From: Portulaca oleracea
Taxonomy: Eukaryota > Streptophyta > Magnoliopsida > Caryophyllales > Portulacaceae
DNA length: 64,000 nt
Direction: 5' to 3'
Assembly (NCBI GenBank): GCA_029582165.1
Contig: CM055874.1
Coordinates: forward strand, 880,114 to 944,113
Part shown: positions 33,790-44,397 of the stretch, in pieces
Numbering within the stretch: position 1 is the stretch's first letter
Layout: every line of letters starts with the position of its first letter
Program-made: the position numbers and the translations under genes
Notes under the pieces: model-generated
Told to the model about the DNA's origin: nothing
Seen by the model: the letters and a program-made list of their open reading frames with translations, nothing else
Databases searched by the model: none

Positions 33790-34639
33790 ACATTTGGTAA
33801 TAATTATATGAACTGATTGGAGGCTTTATCTTAATCATTTATCATCTTTTATGCAGGCTTTCATATTTTATATATTTTTAGATGATATAGCCTGAGAAAA
33901 GAATGTATGCACCAAAAAAATATATGGTGAATTGGAATCATTTGTGCACCTAAGAATATATTTCACGATTTTTTGTTGATTAATAAGGATTTATCGTCAG
34001 AAATAACTATCATTGAAAGCATTTTGTTACTTGAAAACAAGCAGCAAAATCTCGAGAATCATGTCACTCTAAACTATACCCATTCCATTTCATATCATTT
34101 GTTGTATAGTCTGTCACACTTTGAATGATAGTTTTATATAATATCTTATTATAAATTATAATATTATATTTTTTAGATAAAATATTTCGTTATGAATATA
34201 TTATATATACAGGTTTTTACTTCAAGAGAAGACATGCCGATGAGCCTTTGGGTCCGCCTCCCATCCTTTCCTCACATAGCTCGATTTATGGGTAGAAACA
34301 TTTTCTTCTTACCCATTACGGATAAACACCAAGACAAGATACTTAATTTAATTTATGTGTTACACCAAGACATACTCACATTATTTTTCTAGCTTGGTAC
34401 AAGATGTTACACAATGTATAGTATAAAAATTGTATTTTTTTATATTCCAATGAGTTTAGTGCTGTATATTTTTATATACCGTGTTTATTGAGTTGTAATT
34501 TTATATGCTATTAAAATAGTGTAAAAATTATTTAATGCAAATATGTGCATTATTGATCAGTGGTTGGCTTCAGTGTGAAAACGTGGAGCTGGCCCTACCC
34601 TAAAAATGTGATTAACATTTATCAAATAACAATAATATG

Positions 34640-35460
34640 GAACCAAAACTAAAAATTTTGGTAATACCAGCCACTTTTTCCAACCAATTTAAATAGTTGG
34701 AAAAATCAACCATTTTACCAATCATTTCATATTCCAACTATTTTTCTAAAATTTTATGTGGGAAAAAGGGTTGAAAATTACAACCACTTTTGTTAAATTG
34801 GTTGGAAATTTTTCCTACCATCATTTTTCCTACTATTTGAAAATGGTTGGAAAAATGATCGAATTATACCAACAGTGACAAAGCTAGACTTTAAAGTTTG
34901 GAGTGTCAAGATAAAAAAATAATAAAAAAAAACCAACGAATATATATTCAATGTAAATTTTGAAATTGTAGCACATTCAAATCATTGAATTTTAAATAAC
35001 ATGAAGTTTAATATTAATTATGGAAAAGGTAAAATATACTCTAAACATTTTAAATATGTGGTCGGCGAGTTCTCATATTTGACCGTTAATCATAATTTTC
35101 TCATTGGGCGTTGAAATATCATTTTCAAAATTAATAACATAATCACTTAACTAAACAATAGCCTTAGCGTAAGCATAATATAATAAAAAAAATCGCATGC
35201 TATTATGCTACCCCAATTTAGTATAGTCTCGAAATAGGCAGGAAAAAATTAATTGAGAACACAAAAATCAACCCAATAACCTTTAGAACCACCTACCATT
35301 GTGACCAACTTCACTTGCTGCTTTTCTATACAATTAAATATATAACGTTTACATATCAGTAAACAGTTTTTATAATTAACTTTTTTCTCTAAATATCTGG
35401 GGGTCAATTAATATCCCTCGACCTTACATAACTTCGTCATTGATTACCAGCAGTTTTCCC
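34640..35460. other. Spacer with inverted words, no gene
   Basis: From 34650 to 34880 there are repeated inverted words (CCAACCAATTTAAATAGTTGG, GGTTGGAAA, TTTCCAACC), probably a decayed foldback element. The rest is AT-rich and unassigned. Confidence 0.45.
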
Positions 35461-36005
35461 AAGCTTCTAAGATTTAAAAATCATTTCTACTCCAAACCTA
35501 AACAAAACAAATCAAGAATATTAATATATATCCTCTCACTCCTTATTTATTCGTTCACTTAACTAACTTTTTTATTTTTAATTATTTATTATTTTATATT
35601 CTTAATGTAACTAATTTATCAATTTTATATATATCTACATTGTCTATCCTCTATAACAAAATTTTACCAATTTAAATAAGTTTACAATTTTTCTTTCTAT
35701 CTTTATTATTTATCTTGATATCTCTTCACGCTTTCAACATGACAAATAAATAATAAATTAACAGGGTTAACATGGACCATGCTGATCCAAATTAACATTT
35801 AATAAAAATGTATACTTACATTTATTAGTGGCACGTCGCTCACATGTTCTATATTATTTATTTATATATTATATAAATCTTAAATTAATCTTGTACGTAC
35901 ACAGCTGTCTTAATTTCTCATCCACTTGTATATATATGGAAAAAACTTGGGTGTTTTTTGTCAGTCCAATATATTTAACATAATCCTTAATTTAGACTTT
36001 GTTGC

Positions 36006-36207
36006 ATGGATCAAATGGAAGACATTCAAGTTGACGACCAAATGAAGAAGAACGAAGACACCAACAACACACATTCAAACCCTAAAGGAGGCTTCCGAAG
36101 TGCCCTCTTACTCCATGGTCTCTCTTTTTCTCTCCATCTTTATTATTATATTCAATTTCTTGCAATAATTCATATTCATCAAAATTCATCATATGAATGT
36201 TTTCCTC

Positions 36208-36264
<57 letters not shown>

Positions 36265-39200
36265 TGAAATAGGTTTTTCCCCCTAATTTCAAATTATTTT
36301 TACTAATGGTGTGTGGAATACATCGGATATATGGTTAAGTGTGGCTTAAAGGGATCGAACTGACTACTTATATCACCAAGGTGCAACTTTTTTTATGGTA
36401 GTTCATCCGTCGGGAACTCCTCAGTTAAGCATGCTTGGCTGGGAGTAGTCTCAGGATGGGTGACCTCCTGGGAAGTTTTCCTAGGCAGCGTGTGAGCGAG
36501 ACGAAGCTTGCTGGAAAGACTCGTGGTGATTTGTGGTGCCAGTTAGCGATTATTGATAATGTCAATTAAATAATGAGCGCCACATTAAAACTTTTCTATC
36601 TCTCATAGATAAGCAAACATGGAAAGGTTTTCCAATCAAACACTGCTTAAGTTCATTTTGAACTGAAAATATCCCGACTTATTGTCTAAACTTATCCTTA
36701 AATCATACATTTTTGTGAGAATTTAACCGTCATATAACTTATTTTATCCCTATTAATTCTAAACTAGTTCTAAAAACAATAAGGTGAGGATCAAATAAGT
36801 GGTTAAATCACTCAAAAACAAATAATTAAAATTAAAATTAGTCTATGTATGTCATGTTTATTTAATAATATAGACCTAGGAGAGACATAAAGCAAGCTAA
36901 TTAACGTACATTAATGCATGCAGGAACAAATTTGGGACTGACCATAGCAACAGGAGCCTGGTATTCAAACCTGATGATATTCCTGATAAATGTATTCAAT
37001 CTGAAGAACATTCCAGCAGCCCAGATCAACAATATTTTCAGTGGCTTCAACAATTTCTTCCCGTTGATCGCAGCCATTGCCGCCGATTCCGCCTTTGGTG
37101 CCTATGCAGTCATCCTTTTTTCCTCCATTGTTTCCTTACTGGTAATTCTCCTAGTTTTGACTTTTATAGTCTTCAATGTCATTCTTTGATTGATAATTTG
37201 TTACATAATATGTTGTTAACAATTGCGTATAGTATTTTTCATTATGAATATAATTGTGGTAATTTTAATTTATATGACAACTCATTATGGCCATGTTCTT
37301 TAGATTGATTCAACTATCCAATCTAATCCAATCCAATCCAATCCAATCCAAACCTTACACAATCCCCAAAAAGTATCCTCTCTAAAAACACAATTCCCCA
37401 AAAAAGTACTACCTCCGTTTTCATTTATCTATCGTCTAGGAAATTGTGTTAAAAACTTTGACCCTTAATATCTTAATTTGTATAATGATTCAGCATACAA
37501 AATTGATGTCATTAGATTCGTAATGAAAAATACTATTCAAAAAATATAATATCATATTCTTTTATAAGAATTTTATATTAGAAATTGTTGATTAAAAATT
37601 GACATTAAAAACCGTAAATGACAAATAAAAAAGAACGGAGGGAGTATCATAACTTATCTAAACCAATCCAATCAATCCAATCCTAATTTTATATCGAAAT
37701 ATTTATATACTTCAAATTTTTGAAATTTGACTGCATAATTTTCAAAGACAATAATTAATATGAAACAGAGTGATCGGAGTACATCATTATTGGACTACCC
37801 TAAATATATAAGTAAAACACCCCCAAAATGTACCTCCATTATATTATCATTCATTTGGATCCCAGCTTGTCATCATCTACAATAATAGCAAGTTCGTTGG
37901 ACAATAATGTGTATATATATATATATATATATATATGATTAGGGTTTTTTTTTTAATCTCAATGAAATCAATATGGATCACTTAGGAAAATATATATCTT
38001 TCTCACTGTTATCAACATTGAATTTTTAAATGAGGGGTGTAAGTAAGTCAACAATATTGGTGTCTGACAATAACATGAATGACTATAAATAGTTCAATCT
38101 AAATTAAATATTCTACCTACATTTTGGTTTTCATGGTTAATAAATATCTTAACTTTCATCCAAAATACTCAAAGAATTAAATACAAGTATATTTAAATTA
38201 TTATAAGCATAAGTTTTCATTACTTTGAGAGTTGTCACGATTTATAAATGATAATAAAATAATTTTTTATTTTTATTTTTTCATAAATATGAAATTATAC
38301 ATAAAATGTGCATTGTCTGCTATAGATGAGTAATATGGACAATTCAAGATGATTATTAATCATCTTAATCCAAGACACATATCATTGTCCATTTTGTTTT
38401 TAGTATTTTTTTATCATCCAGAAAAATAACTTTTTTCACAAAATATAGTACTACTGGTTCTTGATGTCTTTAATTAAAATATTGAATATAATGGCAATCA
38501 GTCTTTCTTCGTAACTATATTATAGATAATTAACTTTTTTGACTGGTATTTTGTGCAAAGGGTAGAGTCAGTATATATACGAATACTCATTATTAGATCA
38601 TGCATGATACAATAAACAAGGAGTAAGGGTATTTTTAAATAGGGTGATGATAAGTGTCTTGTCCAAGACACTGCTTAAATGTCTTCTCTCCTATAAAATC
38701 AATATTAATTATCATTTTTAACCTCAATTTTTTGATAGATACTATTAATTATCAATTATAAGAAGCTTGGAATATGTTGGCTACGCCAACAATTAAAATT
38801 GACACCTAACGAATGAACCCCGTCCGTTGGGCATATTTTGGACGCATTTTCATAAATTTTAAAAAATATAGATAAAAATGTGATTTTATAACATTTATAT
38901 ATATTATTATAGTTGTAGAAGTCAATCATGTCATTTTTTTGTAATTTAATTTACAAATATATAGGTTTTGTAGCATCACAAGACACTTAACTAGTGTCTT
39001 CTCCAAGACATTTATCATTTCTCTTTTAAATAATAAAAAAAGAAGGTTATTGCACTTAAACTTAGAGTTTTCCCTTTTATTAAAATGAATGATAAATACC
39101 TTGAATTAATATGATTATTAGTCCTCCTAATTTTTATATAAATCACTATAAAAATTAAAATATATAAATATATTTAAATTATTATGCATGTGTGTTTTAG

Positions 39201-40883
39201 CAAACAGCTCATGAATGCACTTTCAAAACAAAAACATCGGTACAATGTGTGCCATGAGTCCATGGCTATCTTATTCATTTTCATAATGATGTGACATTCT
39301 TTGACTGTTCTAATGATCTTGTTTATGAAAATTTTCAGGGTATGATTTTGTTTACGATTATAGTTGCAATCAAATCCCTAAGACCACCTCCATGTAGTAC
39401 CTCAAATTCTAATATTTGTATACCGCCATCAACTTTACAATATTCCATTCTCTACATAGCCCTAACCTTGTCATCATTGGGGTTAGGGGGAACCCGGTTC
39501 ATGCTTGGCACAATGGGTGCAAACCAATTTGATAAACCAAAACATCAGGCGAGTTTCTTCAATTGGTTCGTCTTCACTCAATATATTGGTTTGATCATAG
39601 GTTATACACTTCTTATATACCTTGAGGATAGTGTAAGTTGGGTCCTTGCCTTTGTTATCGCTCTCGTCTCCAATGTTCTTGCCGTCATCCTTTTTGTAGT
39701 TGGGTCACGAATCTATCGGAAAGTTCCTTCCCAAGGAAGCCCATTTATTAGCATAGTTAGGGTTTCCATCGCAGCCTTTCAAAAAATAAACATAAAAGTC
39801 CCAGCGGATGGAGGAGATGAATGCTACTTTTATGAATCCTCGAAGTCAAAGTTATCACATGGGGTCCCTAGCAAAAGTCTACGGTACGCTCTTTTGGAGT
39901 TAATGAGAATCTTTCTTCTTTCTATTATATTTTCACTCAATTAGCTAGTATATATCAAGATGCTAAAAACTTTTAAAAATATATATTTCCCATTCTTCAT
40001 ACATACATTATGGATAATATATGGTCATTTTCATTGTAGATTTTTAAATCGAGCAGCATATATAAATCAAGATAACGCACATGAAGCTAGCGAAAAAACG
40101 AAATCATGGAGCCTATGCACAGTTAAGGAAGTAGAAGATGTCAAGAAGTTGATCAAAATATTGCCTCTATGGTCATCAAGCATTCTTTTAAGCACTCCCG
40201 TAGGAGTTGGAATGAATTTAATAATTTTCATGGCACTAGTCATGGATAGAAGTATAGGACCTCACTTTAAAATTCCCGTAGGATCATTTACCGTCATTGC
40301 GCTTGCATTCACCGCCATCACCACCTCCACGTATGATCATTTCATCTCACCTCTATACAAAAAAATCACGGGTAAAAATCTAACCCTTTTGCAAAGCCTT
40401 GGTCTTGGCCATGTTGGTAACATCATTGGTTTGATAGCGTTTGCCTTAATTGAACACAAAAGGCTTAGCATAGTTCATGCCCAAAACCTTGCAGCTGAAC
40501 CCAATTATGTGGCACCGATGTCCGCTTTATGGCTAGTTTTGCCCCTGGCCATAACAGGTATCGGAGAAGGGTTTTACTTACCCGCAGAGGTGGCATTTTT
40601 TTACCAAGAATTTCCTGACAAACTTAAAAGCACCTCAACTGCTATGATATCATTGCATATGGCGGTTGGGTTTTATCTAAGCTCTGCGTTCATTGATTTG
40701 GTGGGTCGCTTTAGTTCTTGGTTGCCAAATGATATTAATCATGGAAGGGTTGACAAAGTGTGTTGGGTGTTGCACGTGATCGTAGTGTTGAACTACGCAT
40801 ATTTTCTTGTATGTGCGCGAACGTACAAGTGTAACAATTCAAGTTCCAAGCTGGATGTTGAAACTTCTGACATGACTCACTGA
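36006..40883 (+). CDS. NPF2 (NAXT1-like) transporter, array copy 4
   Basis: Four exons: 36006-36117, 36924-37141, 39339-39883, 40040-40883 (1,719 nt, 572 aa), GT-AG. N terminus MDQMEDIQVDDQMKKNEDTN, then the shared PKGGF. Exon 2 reads LGLTIATGAWYSN. Exon 3 has LGLGGTRFMLGTMGANQF and SFFNWFVFTQYIGLIIGY. Exon 4 has FLNRAAY, LVMDRSIGPHFKIPVG, EGFYLPAEVAFFYQEFP and WLPNDINHGRVD. Copy 3 is its closest sister by sequence and flanks. Introns 1 and 2 are greatly enlarged by insertions (a 5S-derived LTR, nested MITEs, a MULE-like element), yet splice sites and frame are kept. A membrane transporter of the NAXT-like clade lacking ExxER; substrate not readable. Confidence 0.94.
36211..36261. repeat. (AT)n microsatellite in intron 1 of copy 4
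   Basis: About 51 bases of AT dinucleotide in the first intron. Confidence 0.95.
36310..36548 (+). mobile_element. Cassandra-like LTR carrying 5S rRNA sequence
   Basis: Positions 36402-36500 resemble the 3' two thirds of 5S rRNA: GGGAACTCCTCAGTTAAGC, ATGCTTGGCTGGGAGTAGT and AGGATGGGTGACCTCCTGGG. That covers the internal pol III control region (A and C boxes). Flanking words (ACATCGGATATATGG, TTATATCACCAAGG, AAAGACTCGTGGTGATTTGTG) fit the terminal-repeat-in-miniature family Cassandra, whose LTRs carry 5S sequence. Only one LTR-like copy is seen, so this is a solo LTR or remnant. Copy 3 lacks it. Confidence 0.65.
37288..37715. mobile_element. GGCC-GTTCTTT element, itself interrupted
   Basis: Matches the free copy at 61136-61325: GTTCTTTAGATTG, ACCTTACACAATCCCCAAAAA, CCTCTCTAAAAACACAAT and ATCATAACTTATCTAAACC. 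A Stowaway element sits inside it. Contains (AATCC)n. Confidence 0.65.
37407..37646. mobile_element. Innermost Stowaway MITE
   Basis: Left end TACTACCTCCGTTTTCATTT, right end AAAGAACGGAGGGAGTA, with TA target. It is the youngest of three stacked insertions. Confidence 0.82.
38641..39023. mobile_element. MULE-like MITE in intron 2 of copy 4
   Basis: Inverted ends AGGGTGATGATAAGTGTCTTG and, from the right, GAGAAATGATAAATGTCTTG. Duplication TTTTAAAT at 38633-38640 and 39024-39031. Copy 3 reads GGTATTTTTAAATTAAAAAAAGG with no insert. Its interior resembles 60950-61130. Confidence 0.8.
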
Positions 40884-41460
40884 ATCAAATGCTTTGTGAT
40901 CGATGTTATGATTTGAGAATTCAATTTTTCTTATATGTTATTTTTAAAGGTGAATTCAATGATGTAAAATGATTTGACATACCAACTTGATTTATTGGAT
41001 GAATCAAAACTCAAATACTTTAGAGGGTTGTACATTTGGATATGACAAATTATATTAGTTTTTTCTATTTAGCAAAAGAGTCAATATTCCACCTATATAA
41101 AAGACAATGCGAAACAACAATAATACAAGACATATTTCCCCCGAATCCATTGCCAACCCTTCATACGTCTAACATGGACTCAAGTCTAGGGTTGTCAAAA
41201 GGTTGTCCAATGATCAGATCGAATATCCAGCTAGTTCGACCCCAAAAATTGGGTACGACCACATATTTTTCTTTTGAATTTTGATATTGCCCTGATTGAC
41301 CGAACCCTAAACATGAATTTTTCTTATTTTTGACCCAAATTAAGCATATGTTGACATCCCTATTCATTGTACATTGCAATTGGGAACAAGGCACAACCCC
41401 CTTTATAATTATCTCAAACAATATGGTAAAAAAATCCCAAAATAATCCACTCAAACAACT
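40884..41460. repeat. 3' flank of copy 4, paralogous to that of copy 3
   Basis: Colinear with 32099-32676. The match ends in AATAATCCACTCAA and marks the right edge of the last array duplication. Confidence 0.85.
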
Positions 41461-41660
41461 ATGAAAATTCATGAATCAACAAAGGTAAATCTTGATGAGA
41501 GTCACATTAGCCAATTAATTCGGATATTTATTCTATTCCTGAAATGTACTCAACACCAATAAATTTGCTTCAAAACTTCCCTTATAATTTCTTTTTCTTT
41601 TTTTTAACTTTTGCATTTATCCATAAATTAAAGAACATAAAAAAGAAGAGAAGTAAATTA

Positions 41661-41979
41661 ATGGAAGAAGCAACATTGTTGGAGGTGATTTTGTCAATTC
41701 TTGTTCCTCCCATCGGTGTTTTCCTTCGTTATGGCCTCGGAGTATTTTTCCCCTTAGCTTCCTTTGAAACTATGTATTTTTTTCATAATTTTCTTAATTT
41801 CTATACAAATTTTTATCTATAAATTGATGAATATTTTTCTTCTCATTGATCATTTTCTGACCCTTTTTTTTTTTGGGTTGTAGATCGAGTTTTGGATATG
41901 CTTGGTGCTTACATTGTTGGGATATATTCCAGGGATCGTATATGCTGTTTTTGTTTTATTAGTTCCTACGGATCCATAG
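41661..41979 (+). CDS. RCI2: RCI2/LTI6 (Pmp3/UPF0057) small membrane protein
   Basis: Two exons, 41661-41741 and 41884-41979, 58 aa. The protein begins MEEATLLEVILSILVPPIGV, continues FLRYGLG and, after the intron, IEFWICLVLTLLGYIPGIIY and AVFVLLVPTDP. These are the two hydrophobic hairpin segments and the signature of the Pmp3 family. The intron falls between RYGLG and the EFWICL motif. Plant RCI2/LTI6 proteins sit in the plasma membrane, are often induced by cold, salt or drought, and limit sodium entry by keeping membrane potential. The C terminus ends soon after TM2, as in the short RCI2A/B type (54-58 aa). It is the first gene downstream of the transporter array, 0.8 kb away on the same strand. 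Confidence 0.93.
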
Positions 41980-41997
41980 TTTTATCACTTTTATGTA

Positions 41998-42003
41998 AAT
42001 AAA
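41998..42003 (+). terminator. Candidate poly(A) signal of RCI2
   Basis: AATAAA starts 19 bases after the stop codon. That is close, so the true signal may lie further on. Confidence 0.35.
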
Positions 42004-42620
42004 GTTTTGGATGTTTTCTTTTGGAATTACAGAGTAGCCATTTTGATGAATTTTGATCATATACATAGATTGTTAGTTTCTTTGTTTCAAAGTTTCTTAG
42101 CTCATGCATACCTTCGTCAATATTCAAGCAAGTTAATTAGAGTTATAAATAGAAATTGAACTTGGGAGCAGGAATGATAATATAAAAATTGGTGATACGA
42201 TTTTTTATGTTTGGTTTATGGAAATTGTAAATGAACGAGGGAATGGGAATGAGAATGAGAATGCTACAATTTCCACTAATATATTAGGAGGGGAAAGGTA
42301 TTTCATAATAGGAACTCATTAGTCAATATTAATTGTTAATATTACCACTATACCTAATAATAATAATTATTATTTTAATTATTAGTATTAGTCTTAAGCA
42401 TGCAAATGTATAGGACGTAATAAAATAGTTATTTTAATTAAAAAATTAAATGATAAGTTCAAATACAAATTAGAAAGAACCAAATATTAATCATACTATC
42501 AAATGAGAAAACAATACCATACCATAATATATAAGCCACTCAAATGAAAAATAAATAAAATCAAACAACGTATGGGCCAACAATTCAAATTAAGATATTA
42601 ATTAACTGTTAAAATTTTAT

Positions 42621-42895
42621 GTGGGACCACTACCCAGCAAAGAGCACACCTTGCCGCGTGGGGCCAACTCGAGGGACCGTAACTGGGTGTGGAAGATACA
42701 CACTACACAACGTGTCCGGATTTTCATCTGGCTTGCGTTACAAGATAAAACCATGTCAAATGAAAATCGGGTAAAGAGGGAACTCGTCACTAACAAACCT
42801 AGAGTGCAAAATATGCCATCACAAGGTGGAAAACAAAGACCACGTTCTTCGTAGATGCCCTATGGCTCAACATGTGTGGGCGAATCTCAGCACGG
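42621..42895 (+). pseudogene. LINE/RT-associated zinc-binding (zf-RVT) remnant
   Basis: One frame reads WVWKIHTTQRVRIFIWLAL, then NENRVKRELVTN. A neighbouring frame continues CKICHHKVENKDHVLRRCP, then MAQHVW. This is the zf-RVT domain found at the C terminus of plant non-LTR reverse transcriptases. A frameshift near 42803 and the lack of any RT domain upstream show a dead fragment of under 300 bases. Confidence 0.72.
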
Positions 42896-43049
42896 TACGT
42901 AGGATGACACCCATAGGGCACACATGAGTCTGTGTGTGATTGGATGAGACAAAACGTAGAAATGGGAAAAAGAGACTTAGAATGGGGTTTCATATTCCTT
43001 GTGGCATTATGTGCTTATGGAAATGGATGAATGCTTGGTTGTGAAATAA

Positions 43050-43336
43050 TGGATTTGAGCCAAATTCAACTCCAAAAGTTAGCTTAGGAGGTTGAGACAC
43101 CTAAGTCATTATAAACACCACAATATGGGTGTCAAAGGCCGATGTGGGACAACTCAACACGCCCCCTTACCACGAGGCGGACAATCATGGTACGACCAAC
43201 ATCAACCCACTGGCTCGTCGTGAAGTAATGGACTTGAGCCCAATTCAACCCCAAAAGCTAGCTTAAGAGGTTGTGGCACCCAAGCCATTATAAACACCAC
43301 AATATGAGTGTCAAAGGCCGATGTGGGACAACTCAA
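43050..43336. repeat. Two direct copies of an LTR-like repeat unit
   Basis: Units at about 43044-43156 and 43229-43336 share GGATTTGAGCCAAATTCAACT-like text, TAGCTTAGGAGGTTG, CATTATAAACACCACAATATG and GTGTCAAAGGCCGATGTGGG ACAACTCAA. About 75 bases with CGCCCCCTTACCACGAGGCG separate them. The GATGTGGGAC-ACTCAACACGCCCCC wording is common in plant LTR elements. Confidence 0.65.
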
Positions 43337-43937
43337 TATTGGTGTTAAGTGGTAGGATGTCTGGTTTTCATGAAAAAAAAAAGTTTGATTCTCTCTAAAA
43401 ATATCTTTATGCTAAGATTGTGTGTGTTAAATCTACATTAATATGCAAGTTAAATCTGCAGTTATATCTATATGCTAAGATTATGTGTTGTTTAATTTTA
43501 TAGCACGATGGCAAGGTTTTTTCAATGGAAAAAATATAATAAATTTGGTTTTGTTCTCCATAAATCATTTATTCACGGTTGTGTCCTTTTAAAACTTTTC
43601 TAAATTTATCTGACTTGAATATGGCACTTCGTTTTAACTTGGTTCATCCCAAGGACCAGGTTACCCAAATTTCCATTATTTCTTTGATCCTACAAGGGCG
43701 TGGTCATTTGTAAAGTAAGTAAAATTTTACTTTACTTTGACTTACTATCCAAAAGAACGTGACATATTTTTAGGTAATTGATATTTAAAATTTTTTATTC
43801 AACTCATATAATTTATTTAAAAAATAAATAAGTGATGCTACATAATTTATATTTGCATTTTAATACGGGAATTAAGGTAAACGATTCCCTTCCCTTCTCA
43901 TTTAATTTTCTAAACAAAGGGAAATGAGGTTATTTAA

Positions 43938-44110
43938 TACTCCTTCCGTCTCAAATTAATTGACACTTGGTGTAAAATTACATCCTTTCTAAATTTTAGT
44001 AAAATATATTTCTAATAACGATAATTTCATATTGTAACTTATTATAATTTATGAATAATTAATATTTAAAATTTAGTCAAAATGTCAAATAACTTGGGAT
44101 AGATGGAGTA
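43938..44110. mobile_element. Short Stowaway-like MITE
   Basis: Left end TACTCCTTCCGTCTCAAATT, right end GGGATAGATGGAGTA, TA target. Same family as copies near 57835 and 63292 (shared ATGAATAATTAATATT-AAA). Confidence 0.72.
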
Positions 44111-44397
44111 TCATTTCCATCTTTTCCCATCCCATAGGCCATAACCCAAATCCTAACTTTTAGGTTTAAAATCTTAATAATTCTTAATAAACTTCCATTT
44201 TGAGGTCTAATCCAATTCTACTGTTTCAACTTTCAAAGGCTCCCTGTAAATCCCAAATCTAAAACCCCCTTCGATCGGCAAGCATACTTCAGCTGGTCGG
44301 AAATCGGAATTCGAAACAATCTCTCTCTCTCTCTCAAGATTCAAATTCAATTCGCAGCAAAAAGAAGACAATCAAAGACACGCAGAATTGAATCACG

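Larger units (their letters stand above)
32691..34625 (+). repeat. Orphan array spacer (copy-1 3' flank to copy-2 promoter)
   Basis: Starts TAAGTACGTGCTTTG, matching copy 1 from its stop codon on (TAAGTATGTACTTTG at 20175). It follows 20175-22190 through ACTATAGATGCCTTCACATT, GAGAAAAGAATGTATGCACCA and CATTTTCTTCTTACCC, down to TGTGAAAACGTG just upstream of copy 2. Neither gene flanks it here. Four transposons present in one version are absent from the other. Confidence 0.87.
37149..37781. mobile_element. Stowaway-like MITE split by nested insertions
   Basis: Left half (TTTTGACTTTTATAGTCTTCAATGTC onward) and right half (37720-37781, GAAATTTGACTGCATAATTTTC to ATCGGAGTA) belong to the family seen at 29608 and 20439. 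It starts eight bases after the splice donor. A second element interrupts it at about 37288-37715. Confidence 0.65.

Noticed and set aside
33168..33800. Two open frames with Gly-Pro-Ser rich peptides
   Set aside because: They translate the GGTCCAGTCC words of the hAT element.
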